Assembly (NCBI RefSeq): GCF_014138045.1
Contig: NZ_JACGXA010000003.1
Location: forward strand, 1 to 64,000
Length of the DNA stretch: 64,000 bases
Direction of reading: 5' to 3'
From: Nocardioides ginsengisegetis
Lineage (GTDB): Bacteria > Actinomycetota > Actinomycetes > Propionibacteriales > Nocardioidaceae
Shown here piece by piece: positions 16,927 to 26,549 of the stretch. Position 1 is the first letter of the stretch, and every line of letters begins with the position of its first letter. A program made the position numbers and the translations under genes. A model generated the notes under the pieces. The model worked only from the letters and a program-made list of their open reading frames with translations, ran no database searches and was not told where the DNA came from.

Positions 16927-18329
16927 GCCTGCGCGAGCGCGTCACCCGGCTGCCGCTCCGCGTGCGCCTGGTCGCCGGCTTCTCCGCGACCATGCTGGTC
17001 GTCCTGACCGCGGCCGGCGGCTTCGTCTACTGGCGCGTGCAGTTCGCCCTGGACCGACAGCTCGACGGCGACCTCACCGCCAGCACCCGGGTCCTCATCC
17101 CCCTGATCCAGCCCGACGGGACCGCCACGGCCGACGCCAGCCGGCTCGGGAGCAGCGAGCTCTATCAGGTGCTGGACAGACGGGGGCGGGTCCTGTCCTC
17201 CAGCCCCACCTTGGACGGTTCACCGCTGATCACCCCGGCCACCGCGCGGGAGTCCTTGGACGGGCCCGTGCGCCGCGACATCGGGGCCCTGCTGCCGACC
17301 ACCCGCGACCCCCTGCGGGTGCTCGCCACCCGGATCCCCGCCACCGATCCGGCCCAGCCCGCGGCGGTGCTCGTCGTGGCGGTCCGACGCGACCACCGCG
17401 ACGAGGCCCTGCTGGAGCTGCTCGGCCAGCTGGCGGCCGCGCTCTTCGGCGCCTTGCTGGTGACGGCCTTCGTCGGCGACCGCCTGGCGCGGTTCGCGCT
17501 CCGCCCCGTCGACCGCTACCGGGCCCAGGCGGACGACATCATCGCGGGCGCCAGCGGCGTCCGCCTCGAGGTGCCTCCGGGACGTGACGACGAGGTGACC
17601 CGCCTCGGCCACACGCTCAACGCCATGCTGGACGCCCTCGAGGAGGCGGTGGACCGCGAGCGGCACTTCGTCAACGACGCCAGCCACGAGCTGCGGACAC
17701 CGCTCACCCTGCTCACGACCAGGGTCCAGCTGGCCCGGCGCCGGACCCGGTCGGTCGCCGAGCACGAGGCGGTGCTGGCCGAGATCGAGACCGACGTGGT
17801 CCGGCTGGTGCAGCTGGCCGAGCACCTCCTCGACGTGGGCCACGGCAGCGCCGAGGACACCGAGGGCTGCGACCTGGCCACCGTCGTCGAGGACGAGGCG
17901 CGGCGCCACGGGGCCGGCCACGAGGTCGCCGGTCCCGTCCCGGTGCGGCTGACCCCCGCCGCCGTGCGTCAGCTCGTCGGCAACCTGCTCGACAACGCGG
18001 CCCGGCACGGCGGCGCGCCGATCGTGGTGCGTGTCGACGCCGTGGGCGAGTCCGCCCGGCTCCAGGTGGTCGACGGCGGGCCGGGCATGTCGCCCGAGCT
18101 GCTCGCCACCGCCACCCGTCGCTTCACCCGCTCGCCGGAGTCCCGGGCCACGGAGGGCTTCGGGCTGGGGTTGTCCCTCGTCGAGGCACTCGTGGTCCGG
18201 TCGGGCGGCGAGCTCCGGCTGTGCAGCGGCGGCCGCCACCACTCCTACGGCACCCTGGCGGCTGCCCCGGCGTGCGCGCACGACGGCGCGATGCGCGTCA
18301 GTGTGCTGCTCCCGCTCGACCGCTCCTGA
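16923..18329 (+). CDS. Two-component sensor histidine kinase
   Basis: This 468-residue membrane kinase has a first transmembrane helix at about residues 15-37 and an extracytoplasmic domain of some 120 residues with no recognised fold. A second helix lies near 165-185, followed by HAMP (RPVDRYRAQADDI). The phospho-acceptor is His255 in NDASHELRTPLTLLTT, and the HATPase domain has the N box NLLDNAARHGG and GPGMSPE. The cognate regulator is the overlapping upstream gene. The ligand is unknown. Confidence 0.94.
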   Translation: MSLRERVTRLPLRVRLVAGFSATMLVVLTAAGGFVYWRVQFALDRQLDGDLTASTRVLIPLIQPDGTATADASRLGSSELYQVLDRRGRVLSSSPTLDGSPLITPATARESLDGPVRRDIGALLPTTRDPLRVLATRIPATDPAQPAAVLVVAVRRDHRDEALLELLGQLAAALFGALLVTAFVGDRLARFALRPVDRYRAQADDIIAGASGVRLEVPPGRDDEVTRLGHTLNAMLDALEEAVDRERHFVNDASHELRTPLTLLTTRVQLARRRTRSVAEHEAVLAEIETDVVRLVQLAEHLLDVGHGSAEDTEGCDLATVVEDEARRHGAGHEVAGPVPVRLTPAAVRQLVGNLLDNAARHGGAPIVVRVDAVGESARLQVVDGGPGMSPELLATATRRFTRSPESRATEGFGLGLSLVEALVVRSGGELRLCSGGRHHSYGTLAAAPACAHDGAMRVSVLLPLDRS

Positions 18330-18332
18330 CGG

Positions 18333-18989
18333 TCACCCCACCAGGCGGGCGCGCACCTGCGCGGGCTGCTGGTAGCCCACGTCGTTGCTGTGCCCGTCGA
18401 GCTCGATCGCGACCGAGCGGTCGCCCAGGTCGATGACGACCTGGTGCTCCGCGACGTGGGAGACCTCGCCACGGACGAGGTAGAGGTCGCCGTCGAGGCG
18501 CTCGAGCGCAGAGCCCGGGGCGCACCGCTCGACGTCGTCGACGGCGATGCCGCGGAGTTGGGGGCGCAGCCGGCCGCGGAAGCGCCAGGCGAGCAGCACC
18601 ATGCCGAGCAGGGCGAGGTCGGCGATGATCGTGACGACCAGTCCGAGGCTGCTGTGCGCCTGGCCCTCGACCTCGAACGCCGCGGGGTTGCCCGGGAGGA
18701 CGCGGACGGCGACCTGCTTGCTGGCGCTCGCGTCGTCGTACGTCGCCTTCTCGACGTCGGCGCTCCACAGCGTCTGGTCGGGGTCGACGTCCTTGCTGAA
18801 GTGGAACTTCACGAAGTACTGCGGGCTCTCGCCGGCGACGGTCTCGGCGTCGACCACCGTCGCGGTGACGTCGACGCCGGAGCGGTCGACACGCCAGCTC
18901 GTGATGGAGCTGTGCACGAGGGGCAGGTTGATCATCACCACCACGAGGGCGATGAGCAGCCAGGCCTTGGTGCTGAATCCGCGCTTCAC
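18333..18989 (-). CDS. Two-helix membrane protein (DUF3592-like), unknown function
   Basis: This 218-residue protein has a membrane anchor at residues 8-28 (TKAWLLIALVVVMINLPLVHS) and an extracellular stretch with VDVTATVVDAETV resembling DUF3592. A second hydrophobic segment lies near 118-140, followed by a cytoplasmic tail. It converges with the histidine kinase gene (three bases between stops) and is followed on its own strand by nothing. Function is not recognised. Confidence 0.7.
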   Translation of the reverse strand: MKRGFSTKAWLLIALVVVMINLPLVHSSITSWRVDRSGVDVTATVVDAETVAGESPQYFVKFHFSKDVDPDQTLWSADVEKATYDDASASKQVAVRVLPGNPAAFEVEGQAHSSLGLVVTIIADLALLGMVLLAWRFRGRLRPQLRGIAVDDVERCAPGSALERLDGDLYLVRGEVSHVAEHQVVIDLGDRSVAIELDGHSNDVGYQQPAQVRARLVG

Positions 18990-19016
18990 CGGGTCAGTAT
19001 CCCGGGCGGTGGTGGG

Positions 19017-19307
19017 TCAGGCGGTCGCCGGGGCGGCGCGGCCGAGGAGACCCGCGAAGAACGCCGAGCGCTGGTCGTCGGTGGAGCGGTCCAGCTCCTG
19101 GGCGACCCGCGAGACGGTGTCGATGCGTTCGAGGGCGCTCGCGCCGTGGGGCACGAGGTGGTCCAGGAGCGTCGCACGCTCGTCGTCGAGCCATGGCAGG
19201 TGGGCGAGAGCGCTCAGTCGGGCTCGCACCGACCGCTCGATCTCCCCGAGAAGGTCGGCATCGCGGACTTCGGCTCGCCAGTCCACGGTGCGCCAGTGGT
19301 CACCCAT
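19017..19307 (-). CDS. Small soluble hypothetical protein
   Basis: This 96-residue, probably helical protein (MGDHWRTVDWRAEVRDADLLGEIE...) has no recognised domain, signal or membrane segment. It is the upstream neighbour of the two-helix membrane protein on the same strand, 27 bases apart, which would allow co-transcription. Its size and composition suit a real gene, but there is no family support. Confidence 0.5.
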   Translation of the reverse strand: MGDHWRTVDWRAEVRDADLLGEIERSVRARLSALAHLPWLDDERATLLDHLVPHGASALERIDTVSRVAQELDRSTDDQRSAFFAGLLGRAAPATA

Positions 19308-19364
19308 GCACGGGAACCTATGTCGAGGCCCGGTCCCGTGGACAGACCCGGGTGGGTGAAATCA

Positions 19365-19400
19365 CCAGAGGGCCCCGGAGTTTCCTCCGGAGCCCTCTGG
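19365..19400. terminator. Strong hairpin terminator beside tRNA-Leu
   Basis: CCAGAGGGCC...CCGGAG and CTCCGGAGCCCTCTGG pair around a short TTTC loop. The hairpin lies directly 3' of tRNA-Leu on the minus strand, so it probably ends that transcript. There is no long T run, as usual in high-GC actinobacteria. Confidence 0.7.
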
Positions 19401-19406
19401 ATCACG

Positions 19407-19490
19407 TGCGCGAGGGGGGAGTTGAACCCCCACGTCCTTTCGGACACACGGACCTGAACCGTGCGCGTCTGCCTATTCCGCCACTCGCGC
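19407..19490 (-). tRNA. tRNA-Leu (anticodon CAG)
   Basis: Read on the minus strand, the acceptor stem GCGCGAG pairs with CTCGCGC. The anticodon stem-loop CACGG-TTCAGGT-CCGTG presents CAG, and a class II variable arm and a GGTTCAA T-loop follow. The discriminator is A and no CCA is encoded. The long variable arm and the G-rich T stem confirm a leucine tRNA reading CUG, the dominant leucine codon here. Confidence 0.95.
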
Positions 19491-19704
19491 GTGATGCGGC
19501 GCTCACGTTATCCCAGCGGTTCGGACATTCCCAAACCGGGTAGAGGGCTTGCGTCACGGCTCGATGCCACCCCGTTACGATCGGTCGCAACCCGGCACCC
19601 CCGCTGGGCGGCGCGGCATGCCGTGGCCCCGACCATCTCGACCGACAGGTCGGGGGCGACACCCCTGGTGACGACAACGGCCGAGAGGCGAGAGGAGGCG
19701 GGCA

Positions 19705-20418
19705 GTGAGCGGACTGTCGAAGTTCGAGCACAAGCTGGAGACGATGATCTCCGGTGCCTTCGCACGCGCATTCCGGTCGGCGGTGCAGCCGGTGGAGATC
19801 TCCGCGGCCCTGCAGCGTGAGTGCGACAACAACGCGCAGATCCTCTCGCGCGACCGGAGGATCGTGCCCAACGACTTCCACGTCGAGCTGGCGGCCATCG
19901 ACCTCGACCGGCTCAACCCGATCGACAACGGCCTCGCCGGCCACTTCGCCACGCAGCTCAAGGAGCACGCCGACCAGCAGGGCTACCAGTTCCCCGGCGC
20001 GATCTCGATCGAGTTCGAGGCCGCCGAGGACCTGACCACCGGCCGGTTCCGGATCCGCAGCCGCTCGCAGGCCAAGGTCACCGGCAACGCCTCCTACACG
20101 CAGGTACGTCGCGCCCGCGCGGTGCTCGAGGTCAACGGCACCCGCCACCCGCTGCAGGCCCCGGGCCTGGTGATCGGCCGCGGCACCGAGGCCGACGTCC
20201 GCATCAACGACCCGGGCGTCAGCCGGCGCCACATCGAGTTCGTCGTCGACGCCAACGGCGACGACGTCCGCATCGAGGTCCGCGACCTCGGCTCGACCAA
20301 CGGCATGCTGGTCGACGGCCACCGCATCACCCAGACCGGCGTCCACGACGGGACGCAGGTCAAGATCGGGAACACCACGATGACCGTGCGCGTCATCGAG
20401 GAGGACGTGCATGTCTGA
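19705..20418 (+). CDS. fhaA: FhaA: DUF3662 and FHA domain protein
   Basis: This 237-residue adaptor begins at GTG 19705. The N-terminal DUF3662 domain (about 1-125, GLSKFEHKLETMISGAFARA) is followed by a linker and a C-terminal FHA domain (LVIGRGTEADVRI, SRRHIEF, GSTNGMLVDG). In mycobacteria FhaA binds phosphothreonine on the MurJ-associated pseudokinase to control peptidoglycan synthesis. It heads the fhaA-fhaB-pstP-rodA-pbpA-pknA-pknB cluster and overlaps fhaB by eight bases. Confidence 0.95.
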   Translation: MSGLSKFEHKLETMISGAFARAFRSAVQPVEISAALQRECDNNAQILSRDRRIVPNDFHVELAAIDLDRLNPIDNGLAGHFATQLKEHADQQGYQFPGAISIEFEAAEDLTTGRFRIRSRSQAKVTGNASYTQVRRARAVLEVNGTRHPLQAPGLVIGRGTEADVRINDPGVSRRHIEFVVDANGDDVRIEVRDLGSTNGMLVDGHRITQTGVHDGTQVKIGNTTMTVRVIEEDVHV

Positions 20419-20896
20419 GCTGACCCTGTTCCTGATCCGCATCGCCTACCTCGCGATCCTGTGGATCTTCGTCCTCTCCGCGATCTCGGTGATCCGCTCC
20501 GACATGTTCGGCGCCCGTGTCCCCGAGGGCGCCCGCGCCACCCGGGGCTCGCGCGCCAAGGCCGGCAAGGCCAAGCCGGCCAAGGCGCCGCCGAAGCGCC
20601 GCGGCTCCCCGACCCACGTGCTGGTCACCGAGGGCGCCAACACCGGTGAGCGCGCCGAGCTCGAGAACGCCCCCATCCTCATCGGCCGCGGCACCGACGC
20701 GGCCATCCGGCTCGACGACGACTACGTCTCCACACGCCACGCGCGGATCGCCGCGTCCGGCGACCAGTGGTTCGTCGAGGACCTCGGCTCCACCAACGGC
20801 ACCTACATCGGCAGCGTCCGCATCACCCAGCCCACCACGCTGACGCTCGGCACGCAGGTCCGGATCGGGAAGACCATCCTCGAGCTGAGGAAGTAG
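20411..20896 (+). CDS. fhaB: FhaB (FipA): membrane-anchored FHA protein
   Basis: This 161-residue protein has one N-terminal membrane helix (about residues 5-28, LFLIRIAYLAILWIFVLSAI) and a basic A/K/P-rich linker. The FHA domain carries ILIGRGTDAAIRL, VSTRHARI and GSTNGTYIGS. It binds phosphothreonine and links the serine/threonine kinases to the division and elongation machinery. It overlaps fhaA and lies five bases before pstP. Confidence 0.94.
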   Translation: MSELTLFLIRIAYLAILWIFVLSAISVIRSDMFGARVPEGARATRGSRAKAGKAKPAKAPPKRRGSPTHVLVTEGANTGERAELENAPILIGRGTDAAIRLDDDYVSTRHARIAASGDQWFVEDLGSTNGTYIGSVRITQPTTLTLGTQVRIGKTILELRK

Positions 20897-20900
20897 CCCC

Positions 20901-22208
20901 ATGACCTCCCCCGACCGCCCGCCGGGCCTGCGCCTCGACTACGCCGCCATCTCCGACGTGGGCCGGGTCCGCAAGGACAACCAGGACTCCGGGTACGCCG
21001 GCCCCTGGCTGCTCACCGTCTGCGACGGCGTCGGTGGCGCCGCCCGCGGCGACATCGCCTCCAGCACCGCCGTCCACCAGCTCCGCAAGCTCGACGAGCC
21101 CCCCACCGACGACCTCCTCGGCCAGGTGGCCGGCGCGCTGCACCGCGCCCACGACCGGATCGGCGAGCTCGTCGACGAGGACCCGGCCCTCAACGGCACC
21201 AGCACCACCGCCACGGTCGCGCTCTTCGACGGCAACCGGCTCGGCATCGGGCACGTCGGCGACAGCCGCGCCTACCTCTTCCGCGGCAAGGAGATCAGCC
21301 AGCTCACGCACGACCACACGTTCGTGCAGTCGCTGATCGACGAGGGCCGGATCACCGAGGAGGACGCTCGGGTCCACCCCCACCGCAACCTCATCCTCAA
21401 GGCCCTCGACGGCATCCATGAGGCCGAGCCCGACCTCTTCCACGTCGAGCTCCAGCTCGGCGACCGGCTGCTGCTGTGCTCCGACGGCGCGTGCGGCGTG
21501 CTCGACGACGGCCGGCTGGCCGACATCCTCTCCACCGGCAGCCCGGAGTTCGCCGCGGTCGAGCTCGTGCGCGCCAGCCTCGAGGCCGGCAGCTCCGACA
21601 ACGTCACCTGCATCGTCGCCGACGTCGTCGACCACGAGCCGCCGGCCGGCCACGACCTGTCCCCGCTGATCGTGGGCGCGGCGGCCGAGCTGCGCCGTCG
21701 TACCCCTCGCGGCCTCTTCCGCGGGCACCGCTCGGGCGACACCGGCGAGCTCGAGCCGATCCACGAGGAGATCCCGGGCGACCTCCCCTTCGCGATCTCC
21801 AGCGACCCGATCGACCCCGAGCAGGCCCGCTACGCGCCGCGCCCGCCGCGCCGCTTCGTGTGGCTGCGCCGGCTGCTCGGCGCCGCGATCGTGGTCGGCA
21901 TCGTGTGGGTCGGCGCCGCGGCGGCCTGGTCCTGGAGCCAGGACCAGTACTTCGTCGGCGAGCACGACGGGGCCGTGGTGATCTTCCGCGGCATCAACGC
22001 CGACCTGCCCGGCGTCTCCCTGTCGTCGGTCTACGAGACCACCGACGTCCAGCTCGACCAGCTCTCCGACTTCGACGCGGGCAAGGTCCGCGAGGGGATC
22101 GACGCGGGCGACCTCGACGACGCGCACCGCACCGTCGACAACCTCGCGGCCAAGCAGTCCGGCTCCGGCTCCGACTCCAGTTCCGCGTCCAAGACGGCGA
22201 ACGGCTGA
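20901..22208 (+). CDS. pstP: PstP: PP2C-type Ser/Thr protein phosphatase
   Basis: This membrane-bound phosphatase opposes PknA and PknB. The PP2C domain (about residues 12-245) carries the metal-site motifs VRKDNQDSGY, VCDGVGG, GHVGDSRAYLF and SDNVTCIV. A juxtamembrane linker, one transmembrane helix (about 325-348, LLGAAIVVGIVWVGAAAAW) and an extracellular tail ending in a serine-rich segment follow. Length is 435 residues. It sits between fhaB and rodA with gaps of four to five bases, consistent with one operon. Confidence 0.95.
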   Translation: MTSPDRPPGLRLDYAAISDVGRVRKDNQDSGYAGPWLLTVCDGVGGAARGDIASSTAVHQLRKLDEPPTDDLLGQVAGALHRAHDRIGELVDEDPALNGTSTTATVALFDGNRLGIGHVGDSRAYLFRGKEISQLTHDHTFVQSLIDEGRITEEDARVHPHRNLILKALDGIHEAEPDLFHVELQLGDRLLLCSDGACGVLDDGRLADILSTGSPEFAAVELVRASLEAGSSDNVTCIVADVVDHEPPAGHDLSPLIVGAAAELRRRTPRGLFRGHRSGDTGELEPIHEEIPGDLPFAISSDPIDPEQARYAPRPPRRFVWLRRLLGAAIVVGIVWVGAAAAWSWSQDQYFVGEHDGAVVIFRGINADLPGVSLSSVYETTDVQLDQLSDFDAGKVREGIDAGDLDDAHRTVDNLAAKQSGSGSDSSSASKTANG

Positions 22209-22213
22209 CCGGG

Positions 22214-23635
22214 ATGGCTCAGAACGGCGCCCTCATGGGATTCGTGCACCGGCGGCGCCGGGGTGCGGAGCTCTTCCTCCTCGTCCTGGCCCTGCTCGTC
22301 GGCATCGGCGCCTACGCCGCGGTCGGCATCGGCGTCGAGGGCACGATCCCGGCCGACATCGTCGGCTATGGCGGCTGGCTGGCGGTCCTGATCATCGCCG
22401 CCCACGTCGTGGTCCGGATGGTGGCGCCGTACGCCGATCCCGTCCTGCTGCCCGTCGTGGCAGCCCTCAACGGCCTCGGGCTGGCGGTCATCCACCGGCT
22501 CGACCTGGCCTACGAGGCCGACGACAAGGCCCACGGCTTCGCCCAGCAGCAGCTGATCTGGATGACGCTCGGCGTCGTCCTGTTCATCGTCACCCTGATC
22601 GGGCTGCGCGACCACCGGGTGCTGCAGCGCTTCACCTACACCAGCGGCCTGTCGGCCATCGTGCTGCTGCTGCTCCCGCTGCTGCCCGGCATCGGCACCA
22701 CCATCAACGGCGCCCGGATCTGGATCCACCTCGGCCCGTTCAGCTTCCAGCCCGGTGAGGTCGCCAAGGTCCTGCTGGTCATCGCGTTCGCCGGCTACCT
22801 CGTGCTGCACCGCGACGCGCTGGCCCTGGCCGGCCGCCGGGTCGTCTTCGTCGACCTGCCGCGCGGCCGCGACCTCGGTCCGATCCTCGGCATGTGGCTG
22901 GTCAGCCTCGGCATCCTCGTCTTCGAGAGCGACCTGGGCTCCAGCCTGCTGTTCTTCGGCCTCTTCCTGGTGGCGCTCTACGTCTCCACCGAGCGCCCGG
23001 GCTGGCTCGTGCTCGGCGGCGGGCTGTTCCTCGTCGGCGCGCTCGCGGCCTACAAGCTGGTCTCCCACGTCGCCATCCGCGTGGACGTGTGGCTCAACCC
23101 GCTGCACTACTACGACGACAAGTTCGGCGCCAAGAGCTTCCAGCCGGTCGAGGGCATGTTCGGCATGGGCTGGGGCGGCCTGATCGGCCGAGGCTTCGGC
23201 GGCGGCAGCCCCGAGCGGGTGCCCTACGCCAACTCCGACTTCATCATGAGCTCGATCGGCGAGGAGCTCGGCCTGACCGCGGTCATCGCTGTGATCCTCT
23301 GCTACGGCCTCATCGTCGAGCGCGCGCTGCGGGCCGCCCTGGTCTGCCGCGACGGCTTCGGCAAGCTGATGGCGACCGGCCTCGGCGCCGTCTTCGCGCT
23401 CCAGGTCTTCGTCGTCATCGGCGGCGTCACCAGCCTCATCCCGCTCACCGGTCTGACCACGCCGTTCCTGTCCTACGGCGGCTCCTCCCTCGTCGCGAAC
23501 TGGGTGATCATCGCGTTGCTGCTCCGCATCTCCGACCAGGCCCGTCGGCCGATCCCGGACCTCTCGGCCCCGGACGACACCGCGGCCGACAGCGAGCAGA
23601 CCCAGGTGGTCAAGGCGGTGAGGAGCGAGTCATGA
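22214..23635 (+). CDS. rodA: RodA/FtsW-family peptidoglycan glycosyltransferase (SEDS)
   Basis: This multispanning SEDS polymerase of 473 residues carries NGARIWIHLGPFSFQPGEVAK and PYANSDFIMSSIGEELG. The late loop TGLTTPFLSYGGSSL is typical of the family. It polymerises lipid II glycan strands together with the class B PBP encoded next. The start at ATG 22214 (MAQNGALMGFVHRRRRG) is five bases after pstP. Its stop overlaps the ATG of pbpA. The kinase-cluster context favours RodA over division-specific FtsW. Confidence 0.94.
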   Translation: MAQNGALMGFVHRRRRGAELFLLVLALLVGIGAYAAVGIGVEGTIPADIVGYGGWLAVLIIAAHVVVRMVAPYADPVLLPVVAALNGLGLAVIHRLDLAYEADDKAHGFAQQQLIWMTLGVVLFIVTLIGLRDHRVLQRFTYTSGLSAIVLLLLPLLPGIGTTINGARIWIHLGPFSFQPGEVAKVLLVIAFAGYLVLHRDALALAGRRVVFVDLPRGRDLGPILGMWLVSLGILVFESDLGSSLLFFGLFLVALYVSTERPGWLVLGGGLFLVGALAAYKLVSHVAIRVDVWLNPLHYYDDKFGAKSFQPVEGMFGMGWGGLIGRGFGGGSPERVPYANSDFIMSSIGEELGLTAVIAVILCYGLIVERALRAALVCRDGFGKLMATGLGAVFALQVFVVIGGVTSLIPLTGLTTPFLSYGGSSLVANWVIIALLLRISDQARRPIPDLSAPDDTAADSEQTQVVKAVRSES

Positions 23636-25095
23636 ACAAGCCGATCCGCACGATCTCGCTGTTCTGCCTGCTGCTGTTCCTGGCCCTGATGGTCAACGCG
23701 ACCTACCTCCAGTACTACAAGGCCGGCGACCTCAACAACGACCCGCGCAACCGCCGGGTCATCGAGGCGTCCTACTCCCGCGAGCGCGGGGCGATCCTCG
23801 TGGGCCGCGACCCGGTCGCGGAGAGCGTGAAGTCCGACGACCAGTACAAGTTCCAGCGCACCTACGCGCAGCCGTTCAAGTACGCCCCGATCACCGGCTA
23901 CTTCTCCTACTACAGCCAGACCGGCATCGAGCAGAAGCAGAACGACGTGCTGTCCGGCGACGACTCGCTGCTGTTCGTGACCAAGCTGGTCGACCTGCTC
24001 AGCAACAACGCCTCCAAGGGCGGCAGCGTCCAGCTCACGATCAACCCCGACGCCCAGACCGCGGCGTACGACGGCCTCACGGCGCTGGGCGCCGACGTGC
24101 AGGGCGCGGTCGTGGCGATCGAGCCCAGCACCGGCAAGATCCTGGCGCTGGCCTCGACCCCGAGCTACGACCCCAACAAGCTGGCCAGCCACGACCTGAC
24201 CCAGGTCAGCCAGGACTACAACCGGCTCAACCAGGACCCGCGCGAGCCGCTGCAGGACCGCGCGATCCAGACCATCCTGCCGCCGGGATCGACGTTCAAG
24301 CTCGTGACGGCCGCGGCCGCCCTGGAGTCCGGCAACTTCAACCCCGACTCGCAGGTCCCCGGCGGCACCACGCTCGACCTGCCGCAGACCACGCACGACC
24401 TGCACAACGAGAACGGCTCGAGCTGCGGCGGCGACCGGATCACCCTGACCCAGGCCCTCGACGTCTCGTGCAACGTGACCTTCGGCTGGCTCGGGCTGCA
24501 GCTCGGCGACGACAAGCTGCGCGACCAGGCCGAGAAGTTCGGCTTCGGCCAGCACTACCTCGACGACCTGTCCCCGCAGGCGATCAGCCGGTTCCCCGAC
24601 GGTGACGTCAGCCCGCCCAACACGGCGCTGTCGGCGATCGGCCAGTACGACGTCGCGGCCACGCCCCTGCAGATGGCCCTCATCTCAGCCGGCATCGCCA
24701 ACGGCGGCACGGTCATGAAGCCCTACCTCGTCGACGAGGTGCAGTCGCCCGAGCTCGACGTGCTCAACAAGACCGAGCCGTCGGAGTTCTCCCAGGCGAT
24801 CTCGTCCTCCACCGCCCGCGACCTGACCACGATGATGGAGTCGGTCGTCCAGAACGGCACCGGCACCGCCGCCCAGATCCCGGGCATCCCGGTCGCCGGC
24901 AAGACCGGCACGGCACAGTCGACGCCGGACCGGCCGCCGTACGCCTGGTTCACCTCGTTCGCGCCCGCCGACGACCCACAGGTCGCCGTCGCGGTCCTCG
25001 TGCAGTCCAGCAGCACGGCCCGCAGCGAGATCGCGGGTGGCCTGCTGTGCGCCCCGATCGCCAAGGCCGTGATGGAGGCGGTGATCAACCAGTGA
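23632..25095 (+). CDS. pbpA: Class B penicillin-binding protein PbpA
   Basis: This 487-residue transpeptidase is anchored by an N-terminal helix (IRTISLFCLLLFLALMVNA). The catalytic motifs are SxxK in PPGSTFKLV, SxN in DVSCNVTFGW and KTG in VAGKTGTAQS. It cross-links new peptidoglycan with RodA, whose gene overlaps by four bases (ATGA). Its stop overlaps the GTG start of pknA. PbpA homologues are kinase targets in mycobacteria. Confidence 0.95.
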   Translation: MNKPIRTISLFCLLLFLALMVNATYLQYYKAGDLNNDPRNRRVIEASYSRERGAILVGRDPVAESVKSDDQYKFQRTYAQPFKYAPITGYFSYYSQTGIEQKQNDVLSGDDSLLFVTKLVDLLSNNASKGGSVQLTINPDAQTAAYDGLTALGADVQGAVVAIEPSTGKILALASTPSYDPNKLASHDLTQVSQDYNRLNQDPREPLQDRAIQTILPPGSTFKLVTAAAALESGNFNPDSQVPGGTTLDLPQTTHDLHNENGSSCGGDRITLTQALDVSCNVTFGWLGLQLGDDKLRDQAEKFGFGQHYLDDLSPQAISRFPDGDVSPPNTALSAIGQYDVAATPLQMALISAGIANGGTVMKPYLVDEVQSPELDVLNKTEPSEFSQAISSSTARDLTTMMESVVQNGTGTAAQIPGIPVAGKTGTAQSTPDRPPYAWFTSFAPADDPQVAVAVLVQSSSTARSEIAGGLLCAPIAKAVMEAVINQ

Positions 25096-26549
25096 GCACG
25101 ATGCCCCCCGACGACGGCGCCGAGCGCTTCGCCGACGACGCCCACCGCTACCGCCTCGACTCGCGGATCGCGACCGGCGGGATGGGCGAGGTGTGGCGCG
25201 CCACCGACACCACGCTCGGCCGCCTCGTCGCGGTGAAGCTGCTCAAGCACGAGTACGCCGACGACGCGTCGTTCCGGTCCCGCTTCGAGACCGAGGCCCG
25301 GCACGCCGCGTCGCTGCACCACCCGGGCGTCGCCGCGGTCTACGACTTCGGCGAGGCCTCCCCGACCGACGGGTCCGGCGTCGCCCGCCCGTTCCTCGTG
25401 ATGGAGCTCGTCGACGGCCAGCCGCTGTCGGCCCTGCTGCGCGGCGAGCCGATGGACCCCGACGTGGCCCGCGACCTGCTCGCCCAGGCCGCCGAGGCCC
25501 TCGGCGCCGCCCACGCCGCGGGGATCGTGCACCGCGACGTCAAGCCCGCCAACCTGATGGTGACCCCCGACCGCGAGGTCAAGATCACCGACTTCGGCAT
25601 CGCCCGCGCCGCCGACGGCGTGGGGCTGACCCAGACCGGCCAGGTCATGGGCACGCCGCAGTACCTCTCGCCCGAGCAGGCCGCCGGCACCGCCGCGACC
25701 CCCGCCTCCGACGTCTACTCCCTCGGCTGCGTGGCCTTCGAGTGCCTGGCCGGCGAGCGCCCGTTCGTCCGCGACAGCCCGATCGCCACCGCGCTGGCCC
25801 ACCTCCGCGACGACGTCCCCGACCTGCCGGCGAGCGTGCCGGCCGACCTTGCCAACGTCGTACGCCGCGCGCTGGCGAAGAAGCCCGAGGACCGCTTCCC
25901 CGACGCCCACGCCTTCGCGGCCGCGCTGCGCGACCCGGCGAGCGTGGCCCCCATGGCCGCTGCGGCGGGCGCGGCTGCCGCCGCGGGAGCGGCCGTCGCC
26001 GCCGACGACGGCACCCAGGTCCTCACCGGCCTGGGCCCGGCCGGCGTCGCGGGTGCGCCCGACCCGACCCCCACCCCCGTGCCGGCCGCCGCCCGGCGCC
26101 GCCGCCGCGTCCCGTGGCTGATCGTCGGCACCGTCGTGCTGATCCTGGTCGCGGTCATCGGGGTCATCGCGTTCGCCACGGGCGGCAACGACTCGACGCC
26201 GACCGACACGCCGACCAAGCACGCCACCAAGCACAGCAGCGCGCCCTCGGCTCCCACGAGCTCCACGGCCCCCAGCTCGACCGCGCCGACCGCGCCGAGC
26301 TCGAGCGCCACCTCGGCCTCGCCGACGGAGACCCCGAGCGAGACCCCCACGACGACGCCGAGCACCAGCCCGACGGCGCCCACCAGCTCCACCCCGGCGG
26401 CCCCCTCGTCGTCGGCGGCCGCGTCCCAGCCGCCGTCGAGCCCGTCCGCCTCGCCCGCGAGCAGCACCGCCCCCAGCCCCTCCGCGAGCGCGGCGCCGAG
26501 TGCGCAGTCCTCGCCTACCGCGTTCGCCGAAGGAAAGGCCGCCCGCTGA
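25092..26549 (+). CDS. pknA: Serine/threonine protein kinase PknA
   Basis: This 485-residue membrane kinase has a glycine loop IATGGMGEVW, ATP lysine Lys49 (VAVKLL), catalytic loop IVHRDVKPANLM, DFG and the APE-equivalent YLSPEQ. An alanine-rich juxtamembrane stretch precedes a transmembrane helix (about 355-375, VPWLIVGTVVLILVAVIGVIAF). The roughly 110-residue extracellular tail is almost entirely Ser, Thr, Pro and Ala and lacks PASTA domains. It starts at GTG 25092 inside the pbpA stop, and its own stop overlaps pknB by one base. Confidence 0.94.
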   Translation: MSTMPPDDGAERFADDAHRYRLDSRIATGGMGEVWRATDTTLGRLVAVKLLKHEYADDASFRSRFETEARHAASLHHPGVAAVYDFGEASPTDGSGVARPFLVMELVDGQPLSALLRGEPMDPDVARDLLAQAAEALGAAHAAGIVHRDVKPANLMVTPDREVKITDFGIARAADGVGLTQTGQVMGTPQYLSPEQAAGTAATPASDVYSLGCVAFECLAGERPFVRDSPIATALAHLRDDVPDLPASVPADLANVVRRALAKKPEDRFPDAHAFAAALRDPASVAPMAAAAGAAAAAGAAVAADDGTQVLTGLGPAGVAGAPDPTPTPVPAAARRRRRVPWLIVGTVVLILVAVIGVIAFATGGNDSTPTDTPTKHATKHSSAPSAPTSSTAPSSTAPTAPSSSATSASPTETPSETPTTTPSTSPTAPTSSTPAAPSSSAAASQPPSSPSASPASSTAPSPSASAAPSAQSSPTAFAEGKAAR